DNA from: Blattamonas nauphoetae
Taxonomy: Eukaryota > Preaxostyla > Oxymonadida
DNA length: 64,000 nt
Reading direction: 5' to 3'
NCBI GenBank assembly: GCA_033064195.1
Contig: JARBJD010000137.1
Span: forward strand, 120,525 to 184,524
The notes below the pieces were generated by a model that saw only the letters and a program-made list of their open reading frames with translations, made no database searches and was not told where the DNA came from. How positions within the stretch are numbered: the stretch's first letter is position 1; every line of letters begins with the position of its first letter. The translations under genes were made by a program, and so were the position numbers. Below, in pieces: positions 11,338 to 23,145 of the stretch.

Positions 11338-13709
11338 GGTGATGCAGAAAAATGTCCCATAATAACTAGCACCACAACCCAGACAGATGAATTCCCCAAA
11401 TTTAAGGTTATGCCAACGAGAGAGAGATTTAACACTTGAGAAGTCTCTGATAGCGGCACATCTACTTCTCTCACACTTTTGGAAGCGACTATCTCGATCT
11501 CCAACAAGTTCAGACAAATGGTGGAAATAACAGACAAGAGTCTCTAGAAAATTTGGAGACCTGGGCGAATTATCCTGATTTATGTGGGAAACTGGAAGCG
11601 ATGATGAACCTTTCGATGAGATATCTAGATTTAAGATTGACGATGTCAAACAACGGCTTGGAGGAAACGATGACTTGCATAACGCTAAAGATGAATGCTA
11701 ATCTCATTAATTTGTTTATCTCCGATCTGATCTGCCTCTGAAAACATCCAAAGAGATAATATTCACCCATAAAAAACGTGGTCTGTACGGAGTCTGTCCA
11801 TGAGAATCCATTGGAGAGACAATCCCGGTTGTTCTCGATGAAGAGGTCAGGTTTGCAGAATCCGGTGGAAGAAGAGCTGGAGGAGACATATCGAGTTAGA
11901 AAACGTTATTTGGAAACATGACTTTAGCTTCGATGATGATTGTTGTTTCTCTTTGGATGTGGCTTTATACGCCAATTTGTTTAATTTTATGTGGTTCTGG
12001 GGTGCTTTCGAGAGGATTGACGTTCTCTTTCATGATAAATCTGGTTGTGTTCGGATGGTTCAATCAGACGACTTCTGAACTAGTGTGCAGTACCAAATTC
12101 GGCTCTACGTCCCTTTTGCACCATTCAAGTCCATATTTCCTTGCTAAGTTTTGCTTAGTCAAGCGAGATGACGACTGTTTCGTGTCCATGTGTTTTGAAG
12201 GTTCATCAGTGGCTTTGACAGACCCAACACAAGGAAATGTGACGTTATCCACTAGTATGTGAAACGCTGGGAGATGAGTGAATCGAATAGGTCCCAATTC
12301 GCTTAGAAAACCGGACTTGATTGGGACCAACACCAAATTGTGGATCGGGTGAGAAGAAAGAATCAATGAGATCTGAGTTCTAAGAGTGAAACTACAAGGT
12401 ACCTCTCACCGACTTGAAGAGCGGAAATAAGGAGCGAGATAAGTATGATGTCAAATCCGAATGTGCGAGTCTGAATCACATAAACAGGAAGAGTACGAAT
12501 CGGGAGATCAGGGACATATCAACTCATCTCTAGTACCCGTTCAACATGGTGAAAATGATGATTACTGGATCGTATGGATTGTCCGGATTCCATTCATGTT
12601 TTTGGTCTTGATCGATGCAACTTTGATTGAAAAAGGGAAGTAGAAGACCTTAGAGTCATCATTTTGTACGTCCACGAACCCAGAATGATCGTTCAGAGCA
12701 GTCCGAGTGCGATAACATGAATTATGACAGACGCTTTCGAAAGTTGGCCAGAATGGATCAAACAATCAGTAAAATGTTCGCCTCATCCAATCATAGCAAG
12801 CATCTGACACTCCAAACGAACATTCCGACATCACAGATGATCTCCGACAACGGCGGACTTGGTTGTGGGGCGTTTTCGTGAAGCTGTTGGTCGGATTGAT
12901 TCCAACCATGGAACGCGTTTCTTTCGTTTTTTCTCAGATTTCACTCCCATACACACAGTTTTGATGTCCGTCTCACCAATTAATTGCGCAATAAAGTCGA
13001 AATTGAGGAAAAAACAGCCGGTTTTGCTTCACTCCTTTTGTATTGATAAATCTCGAAACACAGGCTAAAAAGGGTTGGAAGCACGATATAACACCATGAT
13101 GCTATTATTCCATACTTGATAGAAAAGTGATTGGACTCAATTCGAGAAGTTGGAATGATCTGAAAAAGGGACAGGTCAGACTTTGTTTCATTTGACTTTA
13201 ATGGACAAAAACCTTGAAATTAACCTTCAACCGACTTTATAAGACCGAGAGAGAGATCCGACAAGAAATGATTCTTTTTTGCAGGAGAAAAAACCCGAAC
13301 AAGAGATTACTTACATCCAGGGCGGTTTGACCAGGACAGCAGTGATTTTAAGATCACAAATGCGTTCGATCTTCCACGATAAGAGGGTTCCGATCGAAGT
13401 TAGCCTCATAGATCTTGGGAGACGATCTTCCTGGTACAATGAAAAAAGCGTCATCCCGCATCAGCAGAATGTCATCAAAAGCCCCCTGATCCGAAGAAAT
13501 CGGCGGGAGAGAGTGATTTGACATCAAGAAAGTCCTGATCAGGCCGCTCATATCGTCTCTCTTTCATGTCGGGATTCGCAAGGCAACGAGCAATTCTCAT
13601 CTAACTCCCCATTTCGTCTCTCCAACGCAATCTCTTTCATTTCAGCTATGAGTGTTCAAGATTTACCAGGTCTGACTTTTGAATTGTGGGAAATCACAAA
13701 TCAAGAGAA
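11338..13709. other. Long spacer with a copy of dispersed repeat A
   Basis: The region is 2.4 kb between the divergent start codons of the receptor (-) and the small surface protein (+). It has only short frames. Both promoters must lie here if transcription starts are close to the ATGs. About 12280-12900 is similar at the DNA level to stretches near 18650, 20550-20900 and 38350 (repeat A). No gene or RNA gene is supported. Confidence 0.5.
12280..12900. repeat. Dispersed repeat A, copy 1
   Basis: Diverged DNA similarity to copies at about 17190-19080, 19890-21140 and 37830-38700. Diagnostic words are GGTCTTGATCGATG (near 12603) and GAGCGGAAATAAGGAGCGAG (near 12418), which match GGTCTTGATCGACTGAG in copy 2 and a GCGGGAATGTGGAGCGAG stretch in copy 3. 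On the minus strand a short peptide (SIKTKNMNGIRTIHTI) resembles SIKTKTSICFRSLHTI of copy 2, but no long frame survives. Origin unknown. Confidence 0.5.
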
Positions 13710-15248
13710 ATGTTGTTCCTCTTTGCTCTTCTCTCAGCTTCAAGCTTCCGCACACCAAGCAATGACGACCCACTCACAGTGACTTTGACTCCCAAAGGCG
13801 CTGACAAATACACCCTCAAATGCGAAGTCGGAACTGCTGTCGGAGCAGACACCGACCTCACCGTCAAGTTCACTGCTGGCGAATCCGCGATCGATATGAG
13901 CGAGTCGCATGCATACCAATCTCGGGTATGGTCACCCCATTTACTAGATTCCACTTCACATTATAAACAAAGTTAGAGAACCATTTTTGTGAAATGAGGG
14001 CTTGTTAATGAAATTGGGACACCACGATCCTCTGTTTCGAACAACCTTTTCTCCATTGAAAGGACTTTATTTGATCCAATTCGACAAAAAACCAATATTG
14101 AGAGTATGTGAGACGAACTGAACGATACAAAAAAAGGGAAAAATGCCCTTGGAATGATTTGATGGATTCAGATCAATCCCCATACTTTCGTCCTGACCAC
14201 ATCAAATCCTGATTTCATTCCAAGGGCATTTTTTTGTATCGTTCAGTTCGTCTCACATACTCTCAATAATGGTTTTTGTCGAATTGATCAAATAAAGTCC
14301 TTTCAATGGAGAAAAGGTTGTTCGAAACAGAGGATCGTATTCTGGTTCTCTAACTTTGTTTATAATGGAAGTGAATCCAGAATGCGAAATGCCCATATCA
14401 CAGTTACAATCCTTAATGGAGCAACAAGTGGAGAAGCTGATATTGACATTGTTGCTGCAGCTGCTGCAAACAGTCTCGTTGCCGGAACAGAATACACCAT
14501 CTCTTGCACCGGATACACTCCAAGCCAAACAAAGTTCACCCCAGTTTTCAACTATCCCGCCCTCACCGTCACTCTGAAGGCCATCAGCAAGACCAAGTAC
14601 TCCCTCAAGTGCGAAGTTGCTGAGAATGTTGTTGCCGAAACCACCATCCCAATCAAGTTCACCGCCGGTGATAAGACCATCGCTCCAGAAGTGAAGATCG
14701 CTGCTGCAGCCAAATCCGCGGAAGTCGAGCTCGAAGTTGTGACAACCGCAGCTGACGGCAAATTCCTCGCTGGAACAGAATACACCATTGCTTGCGATGG
14801 ATACACTCCAAGCGTGACCACCTTCAAGCCCCTCGACAACTCCATCCTGACTGGATCCACCAAGCTCGCTCCCCCAGCCGAAGGAAAGAAAGCCGACGGT
14901 GCTGTCGACAAGGTCACCCTCACCCTTGTCAACGCCCTCCTCCCAGCCACCCTCCCAGAAGGAGCCAAGAACACCCTCAAGCTCGCCGCTGAAGCCCCAG
15001 CCAAGTCCAACACTGACTACACCCTCGACAAAGGCGAGAAATTCGTCTGGACCCCAGCTGACGGCTCCCTCGCTGTTGAGTACCTGTTCAACGATTGCAA
15101 GATCGCCAAGGACAGCACAGTCAAGGCCACCCTCGTTATCACTGACGACCTCACCTTCACTGAGCAAGCCATAACCTACGCCGAAGGTGCCAAGAGCGTT
15201 GCTTCCGTTGTTACTGCTCTCTTCGCAGTTCTTGCCCTCGTCTTCTAA
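13710..15248 (+). CDS. Small secreted surface protein with Ig-like modules, interrupted by a foldback element
   Basis: The first part starts at the ATG at 13710, which opens a signal peptide (MLFLFALLSASS) followed by a module with YTLKCEV...VKFTAGE. The second part, from about 14382, completes that module (GTEYTISCTGYTPS). A second similar module follows (YSLKCEV...GTEYTIACDGYTPS), then a third strand-rich domain and a hydrophobic C-terminus (SVVTALFAVLALVF) typical of GPI-anchor signals. The modules align with each other, showing that the two parts belong together. A 437-bp foldback element separates them. Splicing from a GT at 13904 to the AG at 14380 would restore frame, but that donor (GTCGCA) is unlike the GTATGC, GTATAC and GTTCAT donors in the neighbouring PP2C gene. 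It is either an intron containing the element or a disrupted gene. Strong use of GCC, ACC and AAG codons suggests very high expression. Confidence 0.65.
13944..14380. mobile_element. Foldback (long inverted repeat) element inside the surface-protein gene
   Basis: The left arm from about 13944 and the right arm ending at 14380 are inverted copies of each other over most of their length, for example ACGATCCTCTGTTTCGAACA and GAGAGTATGTGAGACGAACT and their complements. The left arm carries an extra stretch of about 40 bp (about 13984-14023). The centre is only about 60 bp. The last bases CCAG at 14377-14380 could serve as a splice acceptor. No coding capacity. Confidence 0.85.
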
Positions 15249-15285
15249 GAAGGCTGAATAAGACGTTTCTCAAATCTGACCGTTA

Positions 15286-16915
15286 CAGTGACTCCTACTT
15301 CCTACTAATTCCTAATGCTCGTCACGTCATGTCATATTCTTCAGTCGCGGTTTCTAGAAAAAGTAGAAAGAGAGGAATCAAGAAACTTTGTGAATTGAAG
15401 GACTTCACTCCGAAGAGTCTTCACCGTCATAATCAATGTCTGAGGTGGAATCGGTCATTGTCAATCGACCAAACGACTTTGTTTTTCTTTTTTGTGTTAC
15501 TCTTCTCACTGGAGCTGCTGATAAGAAAGCTTCCACGTCCGCAATTTTGGAGTTGTCAGCAAACACTTCAGGTAAGAGTGAACCTTGGGGGGGTTCTTTG
15601 GAGCTGTCTCTGAGGATTCCGCCTCGCCCAAATGCCTGTTTGATCGTCTCCTTACAGCAGGTCTTGTTGATTGCTGATTCTGAGAGAAAAATCAAATGCT
15701 CCATAGTGTCGTGATGGTCTCCTCCTCGCAAAACCTGGAAATTTTTCTTATAGGCTGCAAAAATACCCAAATCGAGAACTTGGAGGATATGTGTGGTGCC
15801 ACCTGGTGGAGTGACAAGGACAATCCGATTGTCCTCCAGGCGCTTCAGTACCTCTTGAGTGACATGACTCCCACATCCGTCTGCCATGAGAAGTGCCTTC
15901 TGTCTTGGTCGATTGATGTCATCGCGAATGGAGTTCACCAATGGAATAAACACCCTGTCCATCCAATCCAACATGAGACAGGCATTCATCCCTCCAGAGT
16001 TGGAAAGGCCATAATGATAGTCAACTCCGAGGACAAGTCCTTCATTTCTAGTCTGCTCCACACTGAATGGAGGTGGGATGGCGTAGTAGGGGATGATGAG
16101 GTTGTAATCGAGAGAGATGCATGCGAGAAGCGTGAAGCGCTTCTCCGATCTGTCGACAGCCATTCGCAGTTCATTGTCGGAAACGTCTGTTGGAACAATC
16201 GCAAGTTGAGTATGAGTGTCTGACCAGGACTGATATCCCACTTCATCAATATGGAAGACGAGACAATCTGGAATACCTTTCAATGCATTCTCCAGTATTT
16301 CTGCATACTTCCGAATGTCTGAACCTTTTATTCTCATCCTTGTCTCTTCCCTAGGACGCCTTTCAACAACTTTAAGATCTTTGTGTCTTGCTAGGAAAGA
16401 TTCGTACCAACTATTCCCAACAATCTTCCCCTGTAGCTTGGAGGCCGCACTATTGATTTCGGTTGGGGTGAACACAAGTCTTCTCTCCCATCGGGTCTTC
16501 ACTGCCTCCACAATTTCCAATTCCTGTTTCCACGTCAACGCCATCGATTTTTTGTCAACCTGCTTTCTGACTCCATCATCATTTCGAATCTGAGAGACCA
16601 ATCCTTGAGAACATTGCATCATTTCTGACAGTTGGAGAGGTGTGATTTCCGGAATTCTTCCCTCCTTCTCCAGATTCACCAAAAAGCGTAATACCGCTGA
16701 TACGGTTGCAAAAGATGTTTTTGAAATTGCCTCCAAGAACCAGAACGACTGCGATACTGTGCCGTTGCTGTCAACGTACTTCTTTGCTCCTTCTATGGCA
16801 ACAGAAACAGGGTCGTCGCGAAGCATTACTCTTCCTTGGTTGTCGAGAAAGTCCCAATTAAAGAATGACATGACATGACACGTCATTAGTCAATAGCCGG
16901 AATTAGGAGTCACTG
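15286..16915. mobile_element. Pogo/Tigger-type DNA transposon with TA target duplication
   Basis: The tips read CAGTGACTCCTA (15286 onward) and TAGGAGTCACTG (ending 16915), flanked by TA on both sides (15284-15285 and 16916-16917). Length is 1630 bp, normal for a compact pogo-like element. Near-tip sequences also match in inverted orientation (TCACGTCATGTCAT and a related version). It holds one full transposase frame on the minus strand. It inserted 37 bp downstream of the surface-protein stop codon, so it may lie in that gene's 3' region. Confidence 0.9.
15405..16886 (-). CDS. Pogo/Tigger-like DDE transposase
   Basis: 493 codons, unbroken. The C-terminal half is a DDE_1 (pogo/Jerky) catalytic domain: first Asp in FHIDEVGYQSW, second in LLMADGCGSHVT, third in HILQVLDLGIFAAYKK, with 35 residues between the second and third. 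The HxxQxLDxGxF signature is typical. The N-terminal part is expected to be helix-turn-helix DNA-binding (CENP-B-like) but is not obvious. Translation may begin at the first ATG (16886) or the sixth codon (MSFFNW, 16871). The tail is acidic. An intact frame, catalytic triad and element ends mean it could still be active or was recently so. Confidence 0.9.
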   Translation of the reverse strand: MTCHVMSFFNWDFLDNQGRVMLRDDPVSVAIEGAKKYVDSNGTVSQSFWFLEAISKTSFATVSAVLRFLVNLEKEGRIPEITPLQLSEMMQCSQGLVSQIRNDDGVRKQVDKKSMALTWKQELEIVEAVKTRWERRLVFTPTEINSAASKLQGKIVGNSWYESFLARHKDLKVVERRPREETRMRIKGSDIRKYAEILENALKGIPDCLVFHIDEVGYQSWSDTHTQLAIVPTDVSDNELRMAVDRSEKRFTLLACISLDYNLIIPYYAIPPPFSVEQTRNEGLVLGVDYHYGLSNSGGMNACLMLDWMDRVFIPLVNSIRDDINRPRQKALLMADGCGSHVTQEVLKRLEDNRIVLVTPPGGTTHILQVLDLGIFAAYKKNFQVLRGGDHHDTMEHLIFLSESAINKTCCKETIKQAFGRGGILRDSSKEPPQGSLLPEVFADNSKIADVEAFLSAAPVRRVTQKRKTKSFGRLTMTDSTSDIDYDGEDSSE

Positions 16916-16917
16916 TA

Positions 16918-19414
16918 CTGGTCATTGAGATTGGATTACACTTCATCATCTTTGGAATCGATTTGAAAGTGTTTGAAAAAAGCTTGTGGTGTTTGAAACA
17001 CAGTCTGGGAAGTTCATTCCAATCATGACCATTATTCTCTTAGTTTCAGATTCGCAAAGTCATTTCGACGTATCACGATGTCTCTGTGTTGCACAATACC
17101 CAAGCTGAAACACGCACACTCGTTACTCTCCTCCCAAAGCATGTAGTATCGTGGTTTCCTTTCAAATCCATGCTTTCACCTCGATCCAGACTTGACGTTG
17201 TCCAGAAGCGACACTCCACCCTCTTATGTGATTATCAAGGGCTGAATACGTCGACTGCTGAAAGATGGCATCGATATATCCAATGAGTATCGCTTTTTTC
17301 AGAACTAAACAGCTAAATCACGATCATCTTGAACGCCACTTTTGCCAGAACGAAATGTGGAACACAAGGTCTCAATGCCGTCCTACAATCCACCATTGAC
17401 CATTGTGGTGCTGTCTGTTGGATCAATTGGATACATCACTGGTTGTATTTCGAAAACTGAAGAATGCCAACAAAGGCCACACTTCCCATTCTTTATTCTG
17501 GGAGATCCATCGGTTTGAAGATGCGGGTATCACTGAAAGTGGCCAGAAACATCCTTGGGTGAGATTTGCAATGGGACATTTCATCTACCATCCGTTCTGC
17601 TTGAAGATTTCGGATGACACGAGGAAGTCCTGCCCAATGACATTATTCTGATGAAGCGTCGGTTCGTAGTTCGTGCTGTTCATGTTATGCTGCTCTAAGA
17701 CGGTTATGTCGTTATGTTTGACATCTCTGATGTTTTGGACCTCGTGTTCTTAGGACTCTCTGAATCAACACTAAATGGATGGAACCGGGCTAGTCGTCCT
17801 TTCACCTGGAGCCTGTTGCGGATTGCTAGGTGATTACCACCACGGACAGAGGACACAATGTCGAACGAAGGCACAACCCACTCAAATTGTCTTTCTCCCT
17901 CTGTTACACCCTCTAGACACTTTACCACGTCCTAAATTCTGATTCAAACATTCTGGTATTATTTTAACAAAGGATTAAGTTCTTGGAAACATGATGAAAG
18001 AAGGGAGAAATGTCAATACAACAAGAGAAGGATTGACTGTCTGTTTTGTTATCGCAGGATGTCCGATGATGAACCACGTTAACAATGCTGTCCATGACGA
18101 ATAGAAATTTCCGTTTGTGCATAGTATAAGTTTTGTCTTCCTATCCTTGATGCATAAATGACGAGCGAAGATGGTCTGTCAGCGATGATTTGGATAGATA
18201 ACTATATCGACTCATGTCTCAGTAATTTCGATAAATCGGCAGCACTTCGCTTTTAACTAAGATTTCTTGTCGCCATTCAGATATGTACAGTTCTTCGACA
18301 GTTGAATCCGGAGCGACTGTTTTGGACGACCAGTTGCGGTTGGATGGTCTTGTGGACAACAAATTGTTGAGAGATTAACATTTGTATGTGCATTGAGGAG
18401 ATTTATGGACCAAGTCAGGTTCATATTCGCCGAGAAAATTGGCGATTCCCACCACACCACAGCAATTGTGGTTATTCAAACTCCTGGAAATTGAACAAGA
18501 AGTGGAATCCGAAAATGAGAAGGTTTGGTCTTCTATGCAGCCTGTAGGAGCGGCAAGAGGTCGCGAGGCAGTTCGGAAGGCTGAAGACAGTCGGAGGCTT
18601 CTGACCGCGAAAACAAGAAAGATGGATGGAAACTAATCCTGTCAACAGTATATCTCCAGGATTTCCTTTCCTTGGAGACGGCAATTCCGATGAATGGATC
18701 GTGTGTAACGAGCGGAAGCAAATCGACGTTTTGGTCTTGATCGACTGAGTCATCGCCGTCACACGGGATTGTGTGACATATTCTCAATCACAGCATACCT
18801 GCAACAAATTTTAACGGTACGTCAGAACGATCCGAGGCATCATACGCTTTGATCTGATATTCATCTGGGGCGCTCTGAATAAGGTCCACTTGGCATGTCC
18901 GGCACACCAATCATCGTATCTCCAACAATTCGTGGTGCAGACGGGGAAAGTTCCGAAGTCAGGGACAGTGTTGGAGAACAGCAGAGATTCTTTTGTTTCG
19001 TTGGTGAATCTGATGAAACAATATATTTCACTCCTCCGAAGCATCTCCCGTCCTTTCAAACATTGTTTGGTCAGATGACGATCTCAGAAGTCTCAGAAGC
19101 TGTTGAAGGTACCTCCGAACGCTCCCCAAACTTGACGATCCCTTTCCTTCGCAGCTGTTCGTGAACGAAGAGATACACAACTTAGTCGGTTAGGCTGTAT
19201 GCAGCTTTTAAGCTTGATGGTTGGCATATTATCCTGACTTCTGGTGACTCTCTGATCAGGAGTCAACGATCTTGGGTCCGATCCGGATCTCAATCTCGTT
19301 TTTCTGATGTATTTTTCGACGTATCTGAGGTTGTATTCTTCCTCTCACCAACACCATCCTCCATACGCATCATTCAACTCCGAAAGACGATTCAAACACC
19401 TTCATTATAGTGGT
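16918..19414. other. Spacer composed largely of dispersed repeat A, copy 2
   Basis: No gene is seen. About 17190-19080 is related to 19890-21140. Shared words are AGGGCTGAATACGTCGACTG (near 17239) against AGGGCTGAACACGTCCACTG (near 19923), a GAAAGAAGGGAGAAATG block (17995 and 20127), and TTTTGGACGACCAG (18321 and 20455). Copy 2 has an extra stretch of about 0.6 kb (17290-17910) without a match in copy 3. Frames are all short. Confidence 0.55.
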
Positions 19415-19876
19415 CGGATAAACCCGTTAACTCCGATAAACCCGTTTCGAACATACCCCATTTCACATTGATCATCTCTTTCACACGACTCATCTGTTAT
19501 GCCTGTAAGAAAAGCCTTGTGAGAATTCTGGAAGGAATTGTGACTCTTTCAGAGATTGGATCAAAGACAATGGGTCTATTCAAATGGATAAAATGCCAAT
19601 GACGACACAGCGCAAGTTATTCTGACCATGAAAAGCTCAAATCGCAACACATGATCCCTCTAGTTCTCGGAAATAGATTTGTTCAATTTCGTTCAAAAAA
19701 CAACGTTCACTTTTCACTTTCCATTTCACAATTATTCTTTCATGAAGAACTCTAGTTTTGAAAATAATGAGAAAAAGCATGAAAGTGAAGTGGAAGGATG
19801 ATTTTGGTGAAGAGGGGAGACTGATTTGTCCCTGTGGAAGGGTTAACGGGTTTATCCGCTCTAACGGGTTTGTCCG
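19415..19876. mobile_element. MITE-like element of about 460 bp with ACCCGTT-rich inverted ends
   Basis: The left end begins CGGATAAACCCGTTA and repeats the motif (CGATAAACCCGTT). The right end is the inverse (AACGGGTTTATCCG, then AACGGGTTTGTCCG, ending 19876). Each end thus holds two copies of the same word. There is no coding capacity. It lies between copies 2 and 3 of repeat A. Confidence 0.7.
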
Positions 19877-19889
19877 GGTACTATTACAT

Positions 19890-21140
19890 AGTCTGAAACC
19901 GTCCCCATCCTCTGAACTTTTGAGGGCTGAACACGTCCACTGTTGAAAGAAGACATCGATTGGTGCACTGATGAATGGACATTGATCAACCCCAACGAGA
20001 GATTAGACATATTCAAGAAGATGACTCTCTTTTTCCTCGTTCCACCGTATTCACCCTTCATCTCTCACTGAATTCGGAACATATCATTTTCAACTAGTTT
20101 TAGATAACAGAACTTCCGTTGAAACATGACAAAAGAAGGGAGAAATGACAGAATCACGAGACAAAGATGACTTGCCAATTTGGCAATTTCACGATGTCCG
20201 AAGAAGAAAAATGTGAACAATCACGTCTATCACGAAGAATTAATGCCGTTTGTGTTGACAGTCAGGTTTATCTTTCAACACAGAAGCATAAATGATGTGT
20301 AAAGAGTATTGGTCAGATATTGCTCGGAGAGATTAATTTTTGACTTGATGTATCATATATCTTGATAAATCAATGGTATTTCGCATGTGAGGAAGGTTTC
20401 CTGTTGGTATTTCGCTTCGTGAAGCGATATTACGAGCGTGTCTTGTCAGTCAGTTTTGGACGACCAGGTGTGGTTCCGGTGTTCACAAAACACGTTATAT
20501 TGATGGCATACACAATGAAGTGTCCAATGTGGTCAGAGATTCACCCTATACAGCTCAAAATAGCTGAAAATAGGCCTGACAACAATTCGAAGAACCAAAA
20601 TGTGGTTCAGGACCTCCCATCGAAGGTGTCAGGGGATCACTCTGAGAGTAAGACCGGTGAGTATCACATACAGAGTTGATAAGCGGGAATGTGGAGCGAG
20701 ACGCCTGGGACAGCAAATGTGATTCAACCGCTGAGAATCTAAAAAATAAGAAAGTTAAGACCCGGTAAGCATTGGAAAAGTCATCTACTCAAGAGTATCT
20801 TTTCGGCTAGGTGTTCATTCCGATTAACGGATCGGGAGAAATCGCAAGATTCTGTTCAGATTGTTGGTTCTGATCAACATGGTTTTGATCAATCAAGGGG
20901 ATTAATCAACCTGAGATAGTGCACATTGGACCTCCAAGAAACCGGAATGAACATTCAGCTCTGTCCGAGAGTGATCGTGTGATGACGGGGAGCAGCGTGG
21001 AACGCCGTTCAAAACAGGGTCGTTTTACACGTCACATGTCACAATTATCTAATCTTAACCAGCTTGTGGCATCACAGGAGAACTCTCCGACATCGCCGAG
21101 TGCATTCAAGGACGGCGGCCACTCCGTTAGCTTTAGTTGC
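19890..21140. repeat. Dispersed repeat A, copy 3
   Basis: Matches copy 2 in order over several blocks (see the spacer at 16918). It also shares GAAGAACCAAAATGTGGTTC and a GCGGGAATGTGGAGCGAG region with copy 1. The only long frame (20919-21350) has no recognisable domain and is not shared with the other copies, so it is not called. Confidence 0.55.
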
Positions 21141-21875
21141 GACGATGTTTATCGGATAGATTCTAGCCACCTGCACCATCCCGCGATCATTCAGATTTAC
21201 ATCATTGGAGCTGCAATTCTTCCTCGACTTCGATTTCTTCACGATTTCATGGGGCTTGGTACAGCAAATTCCTATTTCCTTGGGTCAGATCTGTCTGAGG
21301 CTTCAGTTACTCTGGTGAATTTTTCCACAATACTGATGATATATGCTTGAACAATGCGTTATAGATCGGTTTTTTTTGATCTTCAGACCTCTTCAACGAC
21401 CTGGCTCCTCAAAAATCACATTTTTTCTCGGACGAAATAAGATGACCGTGTCTGAACGAGGATGAAGTGTCAAAGTGAGTTCTATGTCCCAAAAGAGACA
21501 ATTACATCCAATTTCTCTGGTCCAGTTGCACTGGGGTGAAATTGCAGGATAGCCCCACTGCGAGAAGCCTGGACATGCGAGTGGAATGACACCCCATTTT
21601 GAAGCTGAAATGTGTGATTACCAAATCAAAAGGAACCTACGGAGTAAATAAAACTAGTGTGGTTGTTTATTGAGGAAATTGAACGAGAGCTGATGGGAAA
21701 GAGAGACGGTTGAGAACAGGTTAAAAAAGTTGAAACAAAGTATGAGATTAACATGGGCGTACATTTTATGTTGTTCAGTGTCATCTTTAAATGTGGGATT
21801 CTCTTTGGGGAGGCTGCTGGTGCCGAAACCTTGTCGATCTATTCTCCGTCATTCGAGGCCGTCTTCGTCGTCATC
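21141..21875. other. Spacer, no gene seen
   Basis: About 0.7 kb between repeat A copy 3 and the 3' end of the helical-family gene. AT-rich with short frames only. It presumably includes the 3' untranslated region of the minus-strand gene ending at 21876. Confidence 0.4.
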
Positions 21876-22913
21876 TTACTCATCCACGCGGAATGTGTTA
21901 TTCCCGCCAAGCATATTCATCATCAGAGCTGTCAGAATCTCATTATCATCAAATCCGTGGTCCACTACTCGCATTCGGAAGGGCATTTCGAGCTCGTCGG
22001 ACATGCCCTCCTCGTCCAGCCTTCGAAGGACACGTTTGCTCCGCATTCGCACACCGATGTCTTCATTCTTCCATGTGAACAGCGCGTTTTTCACTTCGTC
22101 CAGAAATCCCCAGAGAAACCACTCCAATGTGTTGACAACAAGGCTGCTTGTGATTGTCACACAGACCAGTGGAAACAGCTCACTCACCACGATATGCTCG
22201 TGATAAGCAGCCAAATCGATCAGTCTGTCCAAAATGAATGGGAATGATTGCGAATTTGTGCGTTCAGGTATGATCAGCCTGTTCTCGCATATGTACTTCA
22301 AAAATGGTTCCAGAGGGTCAAAAACTTTATCTATAAACGTTCTGGCGACAGCAGAATCGGTCATATTTCGTGTTCGGGCGATGAACTGAAGGTAGTTGGG
22401 AGAGCCAAAAGCGAGGCAATTCCAGACTATGTCCATCAGAACTAGGCTTTGTTGAGATGAGATATGCATTTCATGGCGATAGAATGACTGTGGGACGAGG
22501 TTAAAAAAAGCAGTTTCAACAAATTCGATCATTTCGATATAAGAGGATGTGATTGTGAACCGAAGAAAGTTCAATACACAATGAATCAGACGATCATTGG
22601 TACATCGCAGAAGGTGAATGATCATTTCTGCAAATTTTTGGCAAGTGCCGTCTGGCGTAGGGACCAGTTGATGAAGAATTTCGTCATGGGTGAACAATGT
22701 CTTGTATCCAGGTGTGATCTTCTCCAAAAATACACGGGCTTGTTCCAAAGACGTTTCATCGAGGTCTCCGCCGGTTTTGACAAAGTTTACGAGCGAGAGA
22801 AAGATTGTTGAAGCATCTTCAATTGACGTTATTGTGTTTGGGTCAGATGAAGTGAATAGCGGTTTGGATTCACCAGGGTCGGTTTGAACAGATCTTGGAA
22901 AGTTGTTTTCCAT
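21876..22913 (-). CDS. Helical protein of an apparently lineage-expanded family, function unknown
   Basis: 345 codons from the ATG at 22911-22913 (MENNFPRSV). The frame extends upstream into low-quality sequence that overlaps the 3' end of the phosphatase gene, so the internal ATG is preferred. The sequence is mostly predicted helix with leucine/phenylalanine spacing like HEAT/armadillo folds. It has features I associate with a large oxymonad family: SLVNFVKTGGDLDETSLEQA near the start, HDEILHQLVP, a central FFNLVPQSFY, and a C-terminal RRLDEEGMSDELE. No catalytic motif, signal peptide or membrane segment is seen. A decayed copy lies at 54471-55268, where the same landmarks appear in the same order. 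The gene is 232 bp downstream of the LRR-phosphatase gene on the same strand. Confidence 0.75.
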   Translation of the reverse strand: MENNFPRSVQTDPGESKPLFTSSDPNTITSIEDASTIFLSLVNFVKTGGDLDETSLEQARVFLEKITPGYKTLFTHDEILHQLVPTPDGTCQKFAEMIIHLLRCTNDRLIHCVLNFLRFTITSSYIEMIEFVETAFFNLVPQSFYRHEMHISSQQSLVLMDIVWNCLAFGSPNYLQFIARTRNMTDSAVARTFIDKVFDPLEPFLKYICENRLIIPERTNSQSFPFILDRLIDLAAYHEHIVVSELFPLVCVTITSSLVVNTLEWFLWGFLDEVKNALFTWKNEDIGVRMRSKRVLRRLDEEGMSDELEMPFRMRVVDHGFDDNEILTALMMNMLGGNNTFRVDE

Positions 22914-23145
22914 CACTGGTCTCCAAGATGAGCGATTTACAGGATTGTTGATAAAAGTGATGGAGCGGATCCATTCCTCCTTTCTTCGATGAAAGAAAGA
23001 AATCGAAAAGTGAGAAAAAGATTGTAGATCAATGAAATGATAAAGAAAAAAGTTCTGAGAACACGTGATCTCTCCTTCATCAGACACGTTGAACAAAAAA
23101 CACCAAAAGCTGCTTCGACATGACCCAACAGAATCAAACACCGCA

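Noticed and set aside
20919-21350. 143-codon frame as a gene
   Set aside because: No domain, not conserved in other repeat A copies, and lies largely within a decayed repeat.
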